64,000 nt of DNA, taken from contig NC_083515.1 in assembly GCF_032362555.1 (NCBI RefSeq), forward strand, positions 2,887,001 to 2,951,000. Reading direction: 5' to 3'. Origin of the DNA: Amyelois transitella (lineage: Eukaryota > Arthropoda > Insecta > Lepidoptera > Pyralidae). Shown in pieces: positions 1 to 13,339 of the stretch (position 1 is its first letter; each line of letters begins with the position of its first letter). Below the pieces are notes generated by a model. That model did no database searches. It had not been told where the DNA came from and worked only from the letters and a program-made list of their open reading frames with translations. A program made the translations under genes and the position numbers.

Positions 1-2570
1 TCGCCTATGACAGCATGCGACCTTGCGTTCCGTTCACGATTCACCTCGTCATAAAGATTAGGTTTCATACTTATTTATCAACATTTTAAATCATATGTTT
101 GAGATATTAGTTTATATTACATAATAAGTTACGTAAATATCCTAATGTTTTTGTAAATAAACACTTTTAAATAATTTACAGCAACTTTTATACTTATATT
201 ATTATAAATTTTTATCATCGTACTTAATGCGTTATACGGAACGACAATTGAAAGCGATTGAAGGGGATGGCGTTATGTATTATATATAGCGCTGTTTCTT
301 TTTATCCTTTAGCAGGGAATAGACAAAGTCAATAAATCATTCATTCTTTCGCAACACTAAGCAGGAATAAAATAAGATTGCGTGATAGAGGTCATGGTAC
401 GAATATGAGTAATGTTATTACAAGCTTATAATAAGACTTCCTTGAAATAAGATTGTTTTACAAAAGCTTGTGGTTGGCCCCCAGTTGATCAATGTAGGTA
501 TGAATCGTGGCAGTTTCTTCGTTTCATATTTCCGTCCGGATTTCGCTGATTTGCAGAGAGCAGTTTTTTTAATAGGAAGAGTGATTCAAGAGCAAGGTTT
601 ATATGTATAAATGCTATCCGTGTGAAAACGGGGCGGGTCGCTAGTTGACTTATACAAACAAATGTAACAACTTGATCGAAAATTTAGTTAGTCACCTGGC
701 TAATTGACAGAGCATGAGGTCACCATCCAGATCGTTCATGAAGCCCAACTATTTATACTGTATCCACGGTGTTTAACGGCCTTTACATTAGCACGTTACT
801 TCCGCCATCGAATGAACGCGTATGGGGTTTTAAATAGTGTGCGTGTCCAGTTCCCGCCTCATTTCTATTCTATAACAATCAAGAAAACTTCTCTCTCCTT
901 GGTTCTCTCTCACATTCTGAATTGTAGGCTTCAAAATGCGTGTTTGATTTTCTTTTTTTATGATTATGAATAATGTAAGGTCAGCATTTGCACCAAATAA
1001 AGATTTGCTTTAATTTTATTTTCATCTCATCTTACATTTTCTCTATATTTTGAGTTATACATACCTAGGCTTTTAAGGTGTGCACAAATGCAATTGATTA
1101 AAAAATCTCAAGCTCGCTTGCCGATCAACGAAAATCTATTATGAAACTGTCATAGAGTTAGGAAGGTTTTTTTGCTTAGGTACCTACTTTGAACGGTCTT
1201 ACATTTCGTTACCACAAACATGAAATCAGCAGCTGTTTGTTCCCATAATATGAGTGCATTTAGCTACGACTATGTATAATTTAATGTCACGACCTTAGAT
1301 CGCTGCAGAACTATGGAATAATGTGAAGATGTGAAATAGATTCACGTTATTTTTAAATTCATTTAAAAAAAAGTGACAAAAATGTGAATATATTTTATCT
1401 TTCCTTCCGCGACTTTTTCCGATAACACTTTTCTATTTTAATTATTATTGTAAAAGAATCTCTGTGTTATATTGCATTCGGACAAACAGACAAAGGGAAA
1501 TTTGCTGACAAAAGGATTTGTCTGTGAAAAAAATCCAAAGCTTACATTTGTTTCCAATATTCCAATATACTTATTATACAACTAAATAGTTCAGCTAATG
1601 GTGCCTACGCCATGGTGCAACGGAGATATATCCTACCTCTATGTGTGTCACACACGTGCCCGTCTATTTTTGTTAGTCGGTTTATTAGCTATGTATGACC
1701 ACGATCGGATGCTGGTTACATCTGCAGAGATTAACTCCGTATGTACTAATGTTACTAACAAGAACGTTGAGTAAAAATGTAGATCAGCTTTCAAAAAAGT
1801 GAGGTTGAGAGGTTGGGGTCCATTTTAATGACTTTTTAACGGAATGAGCTTTAATATTGACTTTTGGTTGATAATTATATGAAATCTACGTCATATTACC
1901 TTTATTAAGAAAAAAAATCCTGTAAATTTAGATATCAACAATTTATTTATTTATTTACACCAACGCCAACAATAGAACGGTAGTAGTACACCTCTTAAAG
2001 TATTTGGCAAAGAATTCTTATATAACAAAATATAATCGTGACAATCTTCGTTTCAAATACAAAAGACAAAGAAAAAGTATAACATGGGCAAGAAACTGAG
2101 AAGTTACTTACAGAAACAAACAAGTTGAAGAACATTCACCTTTCTCACAAAAAAAAAAATTTGTCTTCCATATGGATAATAATCGTATTCCATCCATCCA
2201 CATAAATATCACAATCAGATATTGAAAACAGATTTGAAATGGAATAAAATGTAGGTAGATGTACAGGCTACACTGTTCGAGTGTACTGGCTCTCATAAAC
2301 AAACAACGTTTGGTACATCACAAAAGAAACATCGATGTTTTCATCAACAAATCTTAGCGTTACAAAGGAACTAATCGCCTCGTCGATAGAACACAACCTT
2401 GACAAAATACGATGCGAAATTAGGACAGCCGCACCTCTAGAAAATCTATTATAATGTACGGTACCGATATGCCATTGTGTCATCAAGTCTTATTCATGTG
2501 TATATATTTCTCATGCTTTTTCTCATGAGGTTTCGTGGAAATGATTAATACAAAATCGACTTTTCTACTT
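1..2570. other. Intergenic or intronic DNA, no gene seen
   Basis: This stretch is AT-rich and I see no exon with a recognisable protein. The 5' exon or exons of the MINPP1-like gene, which should carry a signal peptide and about 60-80 residues before the RHG motif, may lie here or before the window. I could not identify them. The short open frames here have no family features or splice context. Confidence 0.5.
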
Positions 2571-2574
2571 CTGT

Positions 2575-2655
2575 GCTTCCCTCTCAATTCGCCAGCTGAG
2601 CGTGGCCTATCAGCTTTTTCGAGACTGTTGGCTCTGTGTTCCTCGTATGAAATAA
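2575..2655 (+). repeat. Fragment of (ATGT)n-tailed short element
   Basis: This is a piece of the 3' half of the dispersed short element, with recognisable phrases such as GCGTGGCCTATCAG and GACTGTTGGCTCTG. It is degraded and lacks both ends. Confidence 0.6.
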
Positions 2656-2934
2656 AGAAGTGATTTGTATATGCTTCCTTCAGGAATTGTCGTCCTGCTT
2701 ATGGCAAGGGCAAGGCGTGATAGTGTGAAATCGCATCATTATAATGCTCTACTTACAGTCAAATCAAAACGGCGACTATATGTCCTGAATCTCTTCTATT
2801 TTGCACACCCACACGGCATGCGACGTCGCATATTTCCTTTTTTCTTTTAGAGTACACTTCTTTGTGTCTTTCCATAAACTCGTTTAAAAAATATATTTGC
2901 CTTCATACTTCTATGACTATATTATTTAACTACT

Positions 2935-3262
2935 AGCTGTGCCCGCAACTTCGCCCTCACCTATTTCATCCCCTTGGGATAGAATTTCAGGATAAAAAGT
3001 AGCCTATATTCTAATCCAGGCTACTAACTATATATGTGCCGAATTTCGTTCAGATCCGTTCGGTAGATTTTGCGTGATGCGCGTACAAACATACAGACAG
3101 ACAGATGGACAGACAGACAGACAGACAAAAATTCTAAAAAAAATTGTTTTGGCTTCTATTGACCCTAAAAGACCCCTTATAGTTTTTTTTTTCTTAAATA
3201 TCTTCAATGTACAGACAAAGTTTAGTTACAGATTTATTATATGTATGGATTATTAGGTAAGT
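2935..3262 (+). repeat. Non-LTR (RTE-type) 3'-end fragment, copy 1
   Basis: It starts with CTAGCTGTGCCCGCAACTTCG and continues through 'CCGAATTTCGTTCAGATCCG' to an (ACAG)n tract and a further 140 bp. This layout is typical of the RTE-derived 3' ends scattered through lepidopteran genomes. The same segment recurs at 29521-29815 with only scattered differences, so the two copies are fairly young or share a recent source. Confidence 0.7.
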
Positions 3263-3289
3263 ACTATTATATTATATGACTAATTTATC

Positions 3290-3415
3290 GTCATGGGGTA
3301 GACAGAGCCAATCGTCCCGAAAATACTGAAATTGAGATTCGGATAGTGACGCTGCTAGCTCATTACTTACAATCCCACGTTTATAAGTCTTCCCTATGAT
3401 TGGGTTCCTTCTACT
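3290..3415 (-). repeat. Degraded (ATGT)n-tailed short element fragment
   Basis: Phrases such as GGGGTAGACAGAGCCAA and AATTGAGATTC..ATAGTGAC..GCTAGC mark a divergent copy in the antisense orientation. Both ends are lost. It lies about 60 bp upstream of the first visible MINPP1 exon. Confidence 0.55.
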
Positions 3416-3472
3416 TCTTCTACTAGCTAAAGGCATATGTAAAGTTCAAAAAGTTTTTAATAAATGTTACAG

Positions 3473-6400
3473 GTTGTCAACCCATAGCATTTTGGCTCGC
3501 GTACCGACATGGGGCGAGTAACCCGTCGATAACAGAGATACCTGAACTGAAGAAGTTGTCAGATTTCAAAAATAACATCCTGAATAATTACAGAAGTGGA
3601 AATTTTAGGAACACTAATGTAAGTTGAACTTTCTATTCTTTAAATTCTTATCGGAAAATGTGTCTCTAATGAGAAACAAAAAATCTAGTCCAGGAATATT
3701 TTTACAGTGAAGGTCTAAAATATTCCTCTCTACTTTCTCTCCGATATCTGCTCCAACAATTTCGTTTTCAATGTTTGAATATATTTTGCTCCCATTTCCC
3801 ACATCAAGCTTTGCACCTTGGCCAATCAGCTCTGCCACTTGAACAAAAACTTTGACAAAATTTCAAGTCATACCTCGACATGCCGTAGCAATTTTAATAT
3901 AACCAGCGTATTTGTTATATGGTCCAGATGATTCTAGTTAAAATCCCGCAAATGATTTCATAGCTTTAGTAAACCATCAACATCTTCAAATTTCAGCAAC
4001 GCATCTGCGCGGCGGATTTAAATCTGCTCGGTCAATGGGAATGGAACCCCAGGATCAACGTGACCTTCGCAGGGAACCTGACCAGCGAAGGCTACATGTC
4101 CACGCAGCAGTTGGCGCAGGCTTGGAAGCAGAGGTACCCGGGGCTCCTCACTGACAACCCTCATGACTATCTGGTGAGATAATTTTACTTTGTGGTCAAA
4201 ATCGTTACTAGTACCTACATACATACATATAATCACGTCTATATCCCTTGCGGGGTAGACAGAGCCAACGGTCTTGAAAAGACTGATAAGCCACGTTCAG
4301 CTGTTAGGCTCAATGATAGAATTGAGATTCAAATAGTGACAGGTTGCTAGCCCATCGCCTAAAAGAAGAATCCCAAGTTTATAAGCCTACCTCTTAGTCT
4401 CCTTTTACGACATCCGTGGGAGAGAGATGGAGTGGTCCTATTCTTTGTACATTTGGTGCCGGGAACCACACGGCATTACTACTAGTACCTATTCGTGAAT
4501 AAAAATTAAAATTATAACTCATTCCACGAAGATGGTGTCTTCCAGATTCTACAAAGACTGATATTATACATAGTTTTAACATTTTCTTTAAATTCCTATC
4601 ATTAAATCTTGCCTAATGAGTAAAGGCTCCTTCGTGAATATGTTAACAGAATATGTTAAAAGACAGTTTGGTATAAACAGAAGAAACTTGAAGAAAATTT
4701 GGTTGTTATTGACTGATTGACCGCGTACAATCTATATAAAAACATACAGTCGAATTAAGAGCACACTGTATTCTTAAACTTGGTTTAAGGTTTTCATAAA
4801 ACCTCATAAGCTGCCAGATGGCAAAACATATCTTTACATTTAATTTCAGAAATGTTCTAAGAGTGTCTTTATCCTAGCATTCAAATATTTCCTAGTAGCA
4901 AGGTCCTTCTTATGTGGATCCGAGGAAATTACCGTGTTTCAATAAACAGACCTAGGCACCTAGGAAGGTTTGATAATTTATCTGCGAGAGATTGTATTTA
5001 GTTAAATTTATCATTTAATATATTTATAATTTATCATACATTTAGTTTAAATTTATCATTTTCAGATAAAATACGTAGACGATGAAGTATCTGGTTCCAC
5101 ATTCCGCGCCTTCACAGAAGGGCTGTTCAGAACTCAGGCGGAAAATTACGACATACCCAAAGAACTTGATGAAAAGAAATTGAAGGTAAAGATTATTTGC
5201 ACGAATTTATTGGAGTAAGATAGACTTTATTTTTAAAAATATTAACATAAAAACAGATGCTAAACTACTGCAGACATAGGTAACTTATGTTTTGTTAGGC
5301 CCCTAAAATAGTAAGAATAATGTACGGGACCCTATAAAAAATATCAGAAAAAAAGAACAATTAAATAAATTACTTGAAAAATATTAAGTATAGATCATTA
5401 CATAAGAAGAAACATAAAAAGTGTCACATTCGGTACAGATTACTCAAAAGTTGATAATTTCTATTTTTCAGCCATACAAATCGTGCGAAAATTGGAAGAC
5501 ACAAGTGGAAGATAACAATGATACTCTAACTCAGAAACGCATCTTTCAGTCAAAACACGAGTTTAGAGAGGTAAATATTATGCCATTTACAATAATTCTT
5601 ATGAAGTCATCCATTCATTCATACAATCACGACTATATCCCTTGCGGGGTAGATATAGTCAGCAGTCTTCAAAACTAACAAGGCGAGTTTCAATTTGAGA
5701 ATCAACTAAAGCGACTAAGAGCCATACCCTTAGTCGCCTTTTAAGACCTCCTTGGGAAAGAGATGGAGTCGTCCTATTCTTTTTATATTGGTGCCGGAAA
5801 TCACACGGCTCACTATAAAGTCATCTTAATAGTATTTATTATGAAATTTACAAGATACGAGTACTTAGTATACGACGATAAATACGAGAAAGTTTCAAAC
5901 TTACTTCGATTCTAACTCAATCTGTATAATATGTCCCGTATATATTTGTATGTATTAAAAAATCTATGAACCATTTACAAAAAGTTGACGTTATGCTCGG
6001 ATATATTGCCGATAAATTGTCACCAAAATGGTCCAAGCAGGCTTAAGTTTATTTGCGAAGGGCTTTCTTGAAAGAAAGGAATTGCTCCTTATGATTTCTT
6101 GATTTACTGCTAATAATTTTTTAAGGATTAAATCCTATATGTGAATGATGATCTCAATTCCATCATTAAGCCATCCAGCTCGACTTGACTCTTCAGCCTT
6201 ATCAAGACTGTTAGCCCGTAAAGGAAAACACATAGTGTAGTGATAATGTACATATGGAAGAATGTATCGGTGGCGAAAAATTTCAATGTTATCAAATTAG
6301 TCTGGAAACGGTCACTTTTGATTTCATTCAAACCTCTTATTTCTGCATGCAGATGATAACGAACATCTCCCTTCGCCTGGGCTTCAACTACGACGTCCAC

Positions 6401-9400
6401 CCCGACCTCGTATACAGCATGTACCAGATGTGCCGCTACAATAAGGCCTGGGACATCACCACTGTCTCCCCTTGGTGTTCGGTGAGTATACTTTGTTATT
6501 GTCACTTTTTTTTTTTATTCAACTTACTTACTTTTACTACTACTTTACTTTATACTAACTTTATATTAATTTAATATATTAAAATTATCACTATTATTAC
6601 TACATAATTTGAAATTTTACATACCTAGTTAGGTAAAATTACCTAGTTAGTTACCTACATACATGTATTTAAAGGTAATTTTATTAAAATAATATATATA
6701 AAACGGAGCTGATAAAAAATAATTTTACTTAATATATTTTTATCAGCTCAGCTTCATAAAATGACTGAAACTAAGGAATCAAACAACACAAAGAGTATGG
6801 TTAAAAGGTACATAGGTAACTAGAAATGGTGACCACACTCACGTAGATTTTTGTACCTACTTAAAAATTTGTAACTAATAAAACGAAGCGGACCTAGCAT
6901 GTTTCCCTGGGGCAACGACATTTTTGATTATTATTTCTTTTGTGTGCATACAAAAAAAAAAACTACGGAACAATCGTCTTTGTCATAGAAAATTAACAAA
7001 ACACTTGCCATTAGCAACATTTAATAAGCAACATCACATCTATACAATCACGTGGGCGAATCTATTGAAGTGTAAAATTAATGTTAATGACACTTACATT
7101 GACGTTCTTAGTCCATTGTTTCGATTGTTACCGAATGACTCATGAATTATGAAATTCATGATTTTTATTCTCATCACTTTGGGTCTTATACAGCTTAAAT
7201 AATATAAAAGCAAAGGCAAATATGAAGTTCATATATTGAACATAACAATCATAGTAAAAGAAAGAAAGAAAAATCGTTTATTTGGTACATTATTACATTA
7301 TTTATTTGGTATAGTGAGTTTTCATATCAAATTATTCTCTGATCATCAAAGCGTATTCCATATACTTACCTTATATCTTAATTGACTTAAATTTGAGAAC
7401 AGCATATGTCATGTTAGATGCCAAGATAATATCTCCACTAGGATTAATGCCCGAAATTTGCAACGGAAGATTGGTGTCATATAGGGTAGCATACTCGGTC
7501 CTATCATTTTAATGATTATAACATATCATGCAATAGCAAAATACAACACATCGAAGAATGTATCCTCACACATAAATATATTTGTAGGTGTTTACCCGCG
7601 AAGACCTAAAGAGATTCGAGTATGCAGAAGATCTGGAGACCTATTACAAGTACGGGTACGGGTCGGAACTAAGTCCGAAGATCGGCTGCTCACTCCTTAA
7701 TGATATGATCGGGTTTCTCACCAAACACGCGGAACATGGTGAGATCTTTACTAATATTATCATTGATTTAGAACGAGTATTCAATGTTGGGCTACTAGTG
7801 AAGACAAATATAAAACTGACTAATCCTAAGGCACTATCGACAGCTTTGGTAGTCGAACGGTTACGGCATCGGACTTCTCAGTCGTCCAAGATCATGGTCA
7901 AAGGCGTACCCCGGGCTCTTCTCCAGAGAGGTGAAGATGTAACCAGGATTAACGCTAGGACGAAGATGGAAAGAAAGTATTCCCACCTCGGCCATGAACC
8001 AATGAGTTTCGAAGTTATGTAGGTACATTAGTTAGAATATAGAAAGATAAGATAATATATAAGAAGAAGAAAATAAGACTTAGGTATGCCTTATCAACAT
8101 TGTGGCTAGGGGCTGACTCGGAAAAGGCTGGTTGTAAAATTAACTATTACTAATGGACTCTTCGTGTGTGCAACTTTTCCAACAATATTTTCAAAATTCC
8201 ACAGAACACCCCCAACAGCCCAAAGCTCAGATTCAGCTGACAGACTCAGAGATGCTTCTCATGCTACTACGAACTATGGGAACCCATCACGACCCCGCCC
8301 CATTGACAGGAGACAACTACCACACGAACACCGTGCAGAACAGAAAGTGGGCAACATCGTTGTTGTCGCCGTACAACGCGAATGTTGCTGCTGTGCTATA
8401 CAAGTAAGTTGTAGCAGATTATAATTTATATATATGTGGGAGAAGCTTTGTTTTTTGTTTTTATTTAAATCCTTTTTGTTAGCTGACCTCTTACTTATTT
8501 TTACGTTGGTAACATTAAGAGATAGAATAGTGAGTCTGTGGTACGATGTAAAACGTTATAAGATGCGTTTTTAAGAAGTCCAATAAAATAAGAAGATTTA
8601 CGATATAATTCCGCACTGTTTTACTTTCATTCCCACATATATAATGTCAATATAAGTTTATAGGTATAGACTATAATGGCTATGTAGCGGGGGCTATGAT
8701 TCGGCTCGACCCCCACCAAAGGGAAGATCTTCCGCCAGGCTAGTTGTTATGCCTGGAGAACCGCACCTCCAACGATTTTGTGTCGGAGTTTGTATATATG
8801 CTCCAATCTGTAAAATCTTTGCTTGCGCGATTTAGGCTTTATTTTTTGACTGATAGCGTCGCGTGATTTTATTTTTTATTGTTGTGACGTGTGGCGTTGA
8901 CATGTCGCCACAACTAAGGTAGATCTAAAGACATAGGGAATCGATCATATCCAGTCACTGACAGGTGATAACCATTCTAGTCTACTATTATTTCTGTTCT
9001 GAACTGTCTTTGGTAGGGACCAAAGTGGTCCCTACCAAAGACGGTTCAGAACAGAAAGTGGCCCACATCTCTGTTATCGCCATAAAACGCGAATGTGCTG
9101 TTGAGAAATTCGATGAGAAGGATTAAGATCAGAATAATGCTGTGATGAATTCGACAAAAACTACTTATATAGTTTTCATGTACTTGTTGCCACTGAGATA
9201 TTAGGCGTTATTCGTCCTAAGCGACTACTTACATTTTGGAGCACTCTCCCGTCAAAGCATCCATTACCATGAGCCACTAAAGTTCCACATTCTTAATCAT
9301 CATCATAGCGACACCAACCTAAGAAGTGCAACTGTTTTAGATTTTTTTTTATAATGGGTTAAGAATCTTATTTTCATCTCCAGGTGCACATCAAACGGCA

Positions 9401-9621
9401 ATTTCCAAATCAAGGATCGCTACCAAGTTCTCTTCTTAGAAAACGAGCGACCAATGGTCATTGAGGGCTGTCGCGTCGGCCTGTGCGACTGGTCGCTAGT
9501 CGTCAGCAGGTTCGGGGAAATCGCAAACAAATGCGATTTACAGTTCTGCAGTGGATCGCAAGCCTTACGTTCATGGGGATTTTTGGCTGTTATAGCGGTT
9601 GTTATGAAATTGGTGTTTTAA
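3473..9621 (+). CDS. MINPP1: Multiple inositol polyphosphate phosphatase-like protein (5' end missing)
   Basis: Eight exons join in phase: 3473-3618, 3997-4173, 5066-5185, 5472-5570, 6353-6481, 7588-7738, 8205-8403, 9384-9621 (TAA), giving 418 visible residues. MINPPs are secretory-pathway histidine phosphatases that dephosphorylate InsP6 and related inositol phosphates. The order of conserved blocks fits the family: RHG motif, then LNLLGQWEW, then a CR.NKAW block, then the region before the proton-donor motif. The protein ends in a hydrophobic tail (WGFLAVIAVVMKLVF), consistent with a GPI-anchor signal. Two catalytic motifs are changed: the usual RHGxR reads RHGAS, and the usual HAE reads DSE. 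The protein may therefore be a pseudoenzyme or have altered specificity. Exon 1, with the signal peptide, was not found. A polyadenylation signal AATAAA lies about 50 bp after the stop. Family assignment is good; activity is doubtful. Confidence 0.85.
4213..4476 (-). repeat. (ATGT)n-tailed short element, full length
   Basis: This is a nearly complete copy. It begins (plus strand) with the ACAT tract and CACGTCTATATCCC and ends with GTGCCGGGAACCACACGGCA. It starts about 40 bp downstream of the donor of MINPP1 exon 3997-4173, with the (ACAT)n end facing the donor. The ACCACACGGCAC end can pair with GTGCCG to form a short terminal hairpin. No coding capacity is seen. Confidence 0.85.
5612..5812 (-). 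repeat. (ATGT)n-tailed short element, diverged
   Basis: A diverged copy with CACGACTATATCCCTTGCGGGG at one end and GGTGCCGGAAATCACACGGC at the other. It lies about 40 bp downstream of the MINPP1 donor at 5570, in the same orientation relative to the gene as the copy at 4213. Confidence 0.8.
6150..6225 (+). repeat. Short-element fragment
   Basis: The phrases CTCAATTCCATCATTAAGCC and ATCAAGACTGTTAGC identify an internal piece of the same short element. It is truncated on both sides. Confidence 0.5.
7800..8000 (+). repeat. Dispersed repeat of unknown family
   Basis: The stretch around ATGGTCAAAGGCGTACCCCG..GCTCTTCTCCAGAGAGGTGA..AACGCTAGGACGAAGATGG resembles 31200-31340, so it is a dispersed repeat rather than coding sequence. 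It lies in the MINPP1 intron after 7738. A shared piece (AACGCCAGGAGGAACATGGG) is also seen near 51160. Confidence 0.5.
8825..8912 (+). repeat. Dispersed repeat, matches 41997-42085 inverted
   Basis: TTTTTGACTGATAGCGTCGC followed by GTGATT, TTGTTGTGACGTGTGGC and ATGTCGCCACA is repeated in reverse complement near 42 kb inside DPYD. No ORF is seen, so this is probably a small non-autonomous DNA element. Confidence 0.55.
8955..9115 (+). pseudogene. Decayed copy of MINPP1 exon 7 with inserted palindrome
   Basis: CAGAACAGAAAGTGG..CATC..CGCCATAAAACGCGAATG (9047-9103) mirrors CAGAACAGAAAGTGG..CATC..CGCCGTACAACGCGAATG in exon 8205-8403. A weaker match, CACTGACAGGTGATAAC, precedes it. The donor is lost, the reading frame is broken, and a 63-bp near-perfect palindrome sits inside the copy. 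It lies in the intron directly after the true exon. Confidence 0.65.
8993..9055. repeat. 63-bp near-perfect palindrome
   Basis: Two 30-nt arms (8993-9022 and 9026-9055) are reverse complements with one mismatch and a 3-nt spacer (AAG). The arms contain TTTGGTAGGGACCA and its complement. RNA from either strand would form a tight hairpin. Confidence 0.9.
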
Positions 9622-9689
9622 ATAAGGATTTAAAGTTATATTTTCACAGTGAATTATAAATACTGTAAATAAAACCGGTTTCAATTTTA

Positions 9690-12050
9690 ACGCGCATGTT
9701 GTATATCATACTACTAATACTATCTCACATACTTTTCTATTGTCGACGAGCCGAAAAAAAGTATGGTAAAAGCGCTTTCAAACGTATGTTTTTTTGAGAA
9801 CTATGTTTTGAGTTTGATGTTAGGTCATTTACATTGTGAACAGCTGATATATATGCTATAAAATGTGTATGGAAATTCGATGTTTTTAAACTATTTTAAT
9901 GTATATCCGACAGGTATTATAACCAACAGTATAAATCCTCCTTAGTAGTTATGGTTATAATACCCGTCTTTGCTACACCCTGTATATTGACGTTAAAAGG
10001 TTTATTTCATATTTTAGTACTAAGTATGAATAGTAATAAATTCTATCTACTTAAATGTTTCACACATCATAACTAAGGGAGATTGCTCCAAGTTTGCAAA
10101 AGTAATTGTTGTAGAAATATATTAAACTTTACATCATGTTATACTTTTGAAAACTCTTATTTTAATATAAGTATATTCTTTAAATCATGTCTAATACAGT
10201 CACGAGCATTAAATATGTAGGTATTTGCAGCTGTGTACACATATTTTGGAATTATTGCTTGCGACTGTTCATATTTTAAGTGAAAAAAATGTTACTTAAT
10301 ATTTTAAGAAGTTAGTTATTGACGTTTTAATTGCTATTAATCAAGTAGGTACATCAAGATAAAATATTTTATTTTGTATATTTTTAATTGTTTCATCATT
10401 TAAAGTTAAGTAAATTGTAGTCAACAGATCGTTTAAGATGGCTTTTAATTACACAATGTATTTTATATCGTTTTTAATGATCAAATTAACGGTGCTCAGT
10501 ATTGATTTGCTATGCATTTATTTTTGTGCCATAATTTGGCAATTATGCATCTTATATGTTTATTTATAAAGTTAATAATTAAGCGAGTTTAAGCGAATTA
10601 GTTTCAAGTACTTAGTAATCCATTCTCAAAAAGACGAAATTGGGTCGTAGCGCAGATTTTTACGACCATCACACACTTTTAATCGCTTGAAAATTAAAAA
10701 AAAAGTTTTAAGATATGTAACAATGTCCCTGCTTATTCTAATTCCGTAAAAAAAATTATCTTTTCAAATTAGATCATGTACCTAAACACATTTAAAAAAA
10801 ATATGTATAATACATTTTTTTTTTTGCAAAGTTTATAAAAATTCATGACATACTTACTGCATTCTCAGATGAAATTATGTATGTTTAGATTTTTAATATT
10901 TTTATTACTGTATTTTTTATTGTATACTTACATAAGTAACATAGAAATAATGTAAACGTTACAGCCTGATGTACCAAATAAACGCAAATAAATTATACCT
11001 ACCTACCATTGAAAGTTAGTGTAGTTTGGTCAGTTTGTTTGCGATTGTTAAGGTTATACTTTGTCAGTGTTGTATTAGGTCCTCCGATCCCCAAAGACAC
11101 TAAACTTTAAAACCTAGGTGGTGATAGATGTCAAAGCTAGCTTACGCGGCCATATAAATCTAAATTACATTGCCTTACCTATTACATATCTTGGTAATAC
11201 AACTCTTGCACCATAAGATAAAAGTAGGTAATCAGGAAACTGAGAATTATTGTAGTTTCTAAAAATTCCCTAATAAACTACGTCTTAGGTCACCTCCGCT
11301 CTTAGATCATTGATGCAAGCCTTCGCTCATTCATATGTACAGTCAACGTCAGGAAAACATGAACAAATAATGTCATACAAAACAAAACCATAGGGTTTTC
11401 ATGCCGTTGACTATTCGCAATTCGTCTGTCACCACCCTTAGAATAGTATTGCTGTTAATTCATAGATATTTACTTAGAGCTATTTGTTGTTGTAACTAAA
11501 TATACTAAATGTTTTCAGTGTTACTGTTTCCGTATTCTATCGTTGTTGTAACTCGCACCAAATATAATTTGTAGCGAATAAATTGTTGAAATATGTAAAT
11601 ATTATGTTTAATTTTTACGTCCCCTTCGGCTGAAATGAGAAAGAAAAGTATTTCAAATAAACGTTAAACGAAAATATAAAAAAAGACAATGCCTCATGTA
11701 ACGTTCTAGCTTTCTTGAAAATAAAAAAGTATTAATCCACCTTTTTCGTGAAAGAATAACATACTTATTTTTTACGTCGTTTAATTTTAATTATAATACC
11801 TACCCATAATATAATTATAATGATTTATTTTTTATTTATTTTTAATTTGAAGGGACAGAGACAAAAACAAGTTAGTTATCATAAATATTTAAGTTTATTT
11901 CATTTACAAAATTAACAACTTACGGCGTAAATCACATCGTGTCATACACATTTCCTACAGCTATTTCGTAGGAATATTACGATGAAAACCATGACAAATG
12001 GTTTTTAAATATTGATTAGAGACTAATCTCTATTTTTAATTTAATATAGT
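9690..12050. other. AT-rich intergenic DNA between MINPP1 and POLR3E
   Basis: No exon or RNA gene could be recognised. It includes homopolymer runs and an AT-only stretch near 11.8 kb. Confidence 0.5.
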
Positions 12051-12055
12051 ACCTT

Positions 12056-12300
12056 GTGGTGCCATGCACCACCTGTTCACCCAACAAAAAATAATAGGAT
12101 TACTCCAAATCTTACCCATGGATGTCGTAAAAGGCGACTACGGAATAGGCTTATAAACTTGGGATTCTTACTTTAGGCGATGGGCTAGCAACCTGTCACT
12201 ATTAGAATCTCAATTATGGCCAAAACGTGGCCTATCAGGCTTTTCAAGTCTGCTGGCTCTATCTACCCCGCGAGGGTTATAGACGTGATTTTATGTATGT
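12056..12300 (+). repeat. (ATGT)n-tailed short element
   Basis: A nearly full copy running from a degraded GTGCCATGCACCACC start through TGTCGTAAAAGGCGAC and GGGCTAGCAACCTGTCACTA to GACGTGATTTTATGTATG. Confidence 0.8.
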
Positions 12301-13162
12301 TAATTTAATATTGGTATGGAAAGCCGTTTCAAATCAAGCGGCCGACCTTTCCCATTGTCTTATCTTTATAGTGTAGTACAAGACCTGGATTTCCGAAGCA
12401 TAACCGCTAAGGTTACAACCAGAAACACACTAATTAAGAAAATTTAATAAATAACATGTGTTTAGATTATCCCAAACTTTACAAGTACATGTTTTCACCA
12501 AAGTCAATTTTTTTTTTAAAGCACTTTAAATTTAATATAATATTGGCTTCATGCTATAGATACCAAATATATACCATATATATACTCAAAGGCACTGTCA
12601 ATAATGGAAAAATACTAGGTAGTACATACTTCTAATGTACTTGTCCGCCTTCATACCGCCTGCAGCTTAGAAGCGCTGTTTTTTTTTATGATTTTAAAGC
12701 AATGTGATGTCATAATATTCCTACAACATTAAATTCATATACAGTTCATGCAAATGGATTCATCATACATTTCGCGAAGCCACGAGTATATCACTTATAT
12801 TAAATTCAGTCGACTACACAAAAAAGGGAACCAATAACGAACAATAAAATTGTTAATTTTGAAAACACTAATATGTAACATATTAATGAAACAAATTAAG
12901 ATTTATAGAACACTAAATAAATAAGACGGGTCGAACGGTAATATACAAAGGGATATCATTTATAATTTCATCAGGATATACAAAACATTAATTTACATCA
13001 TGTTACACAAAATGTCACCGGAAAATAACAAGAACCGCATATTTATTAACTTACTAGGAAATTTAAAAAATGTCATAGAATTAGACCTTTATTATTGCAA
13101 TCTAACGAAAGTTTACAAATTTCTTAAAACATTTTTTAAAACCTGCGGTTCTTGTTTTTTTC

Positions 13163-13184
13163 TGATGAGAGAGAGAGAGAGAGA
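13163..13184. repeat. (GA)n microsatellite
   Basis: A short GAGAGAGA tract in otherwise featureless AT-rich DNA. Confidence 0.8.
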
Positions 13185-13339
13185 TACATTGAACAGTTAA
13201 CAAGTGTTCTCAACTCAACTTCAATAATTTAGAGGACTTCAAATTGGAGATGTTTTATTATGATTTTTGTCATTTTGTCACTGATTGAGTTGATATTGAC
13301 GAGATCATAGATCTACGTGAGGAAAAATTATACTGCTTA

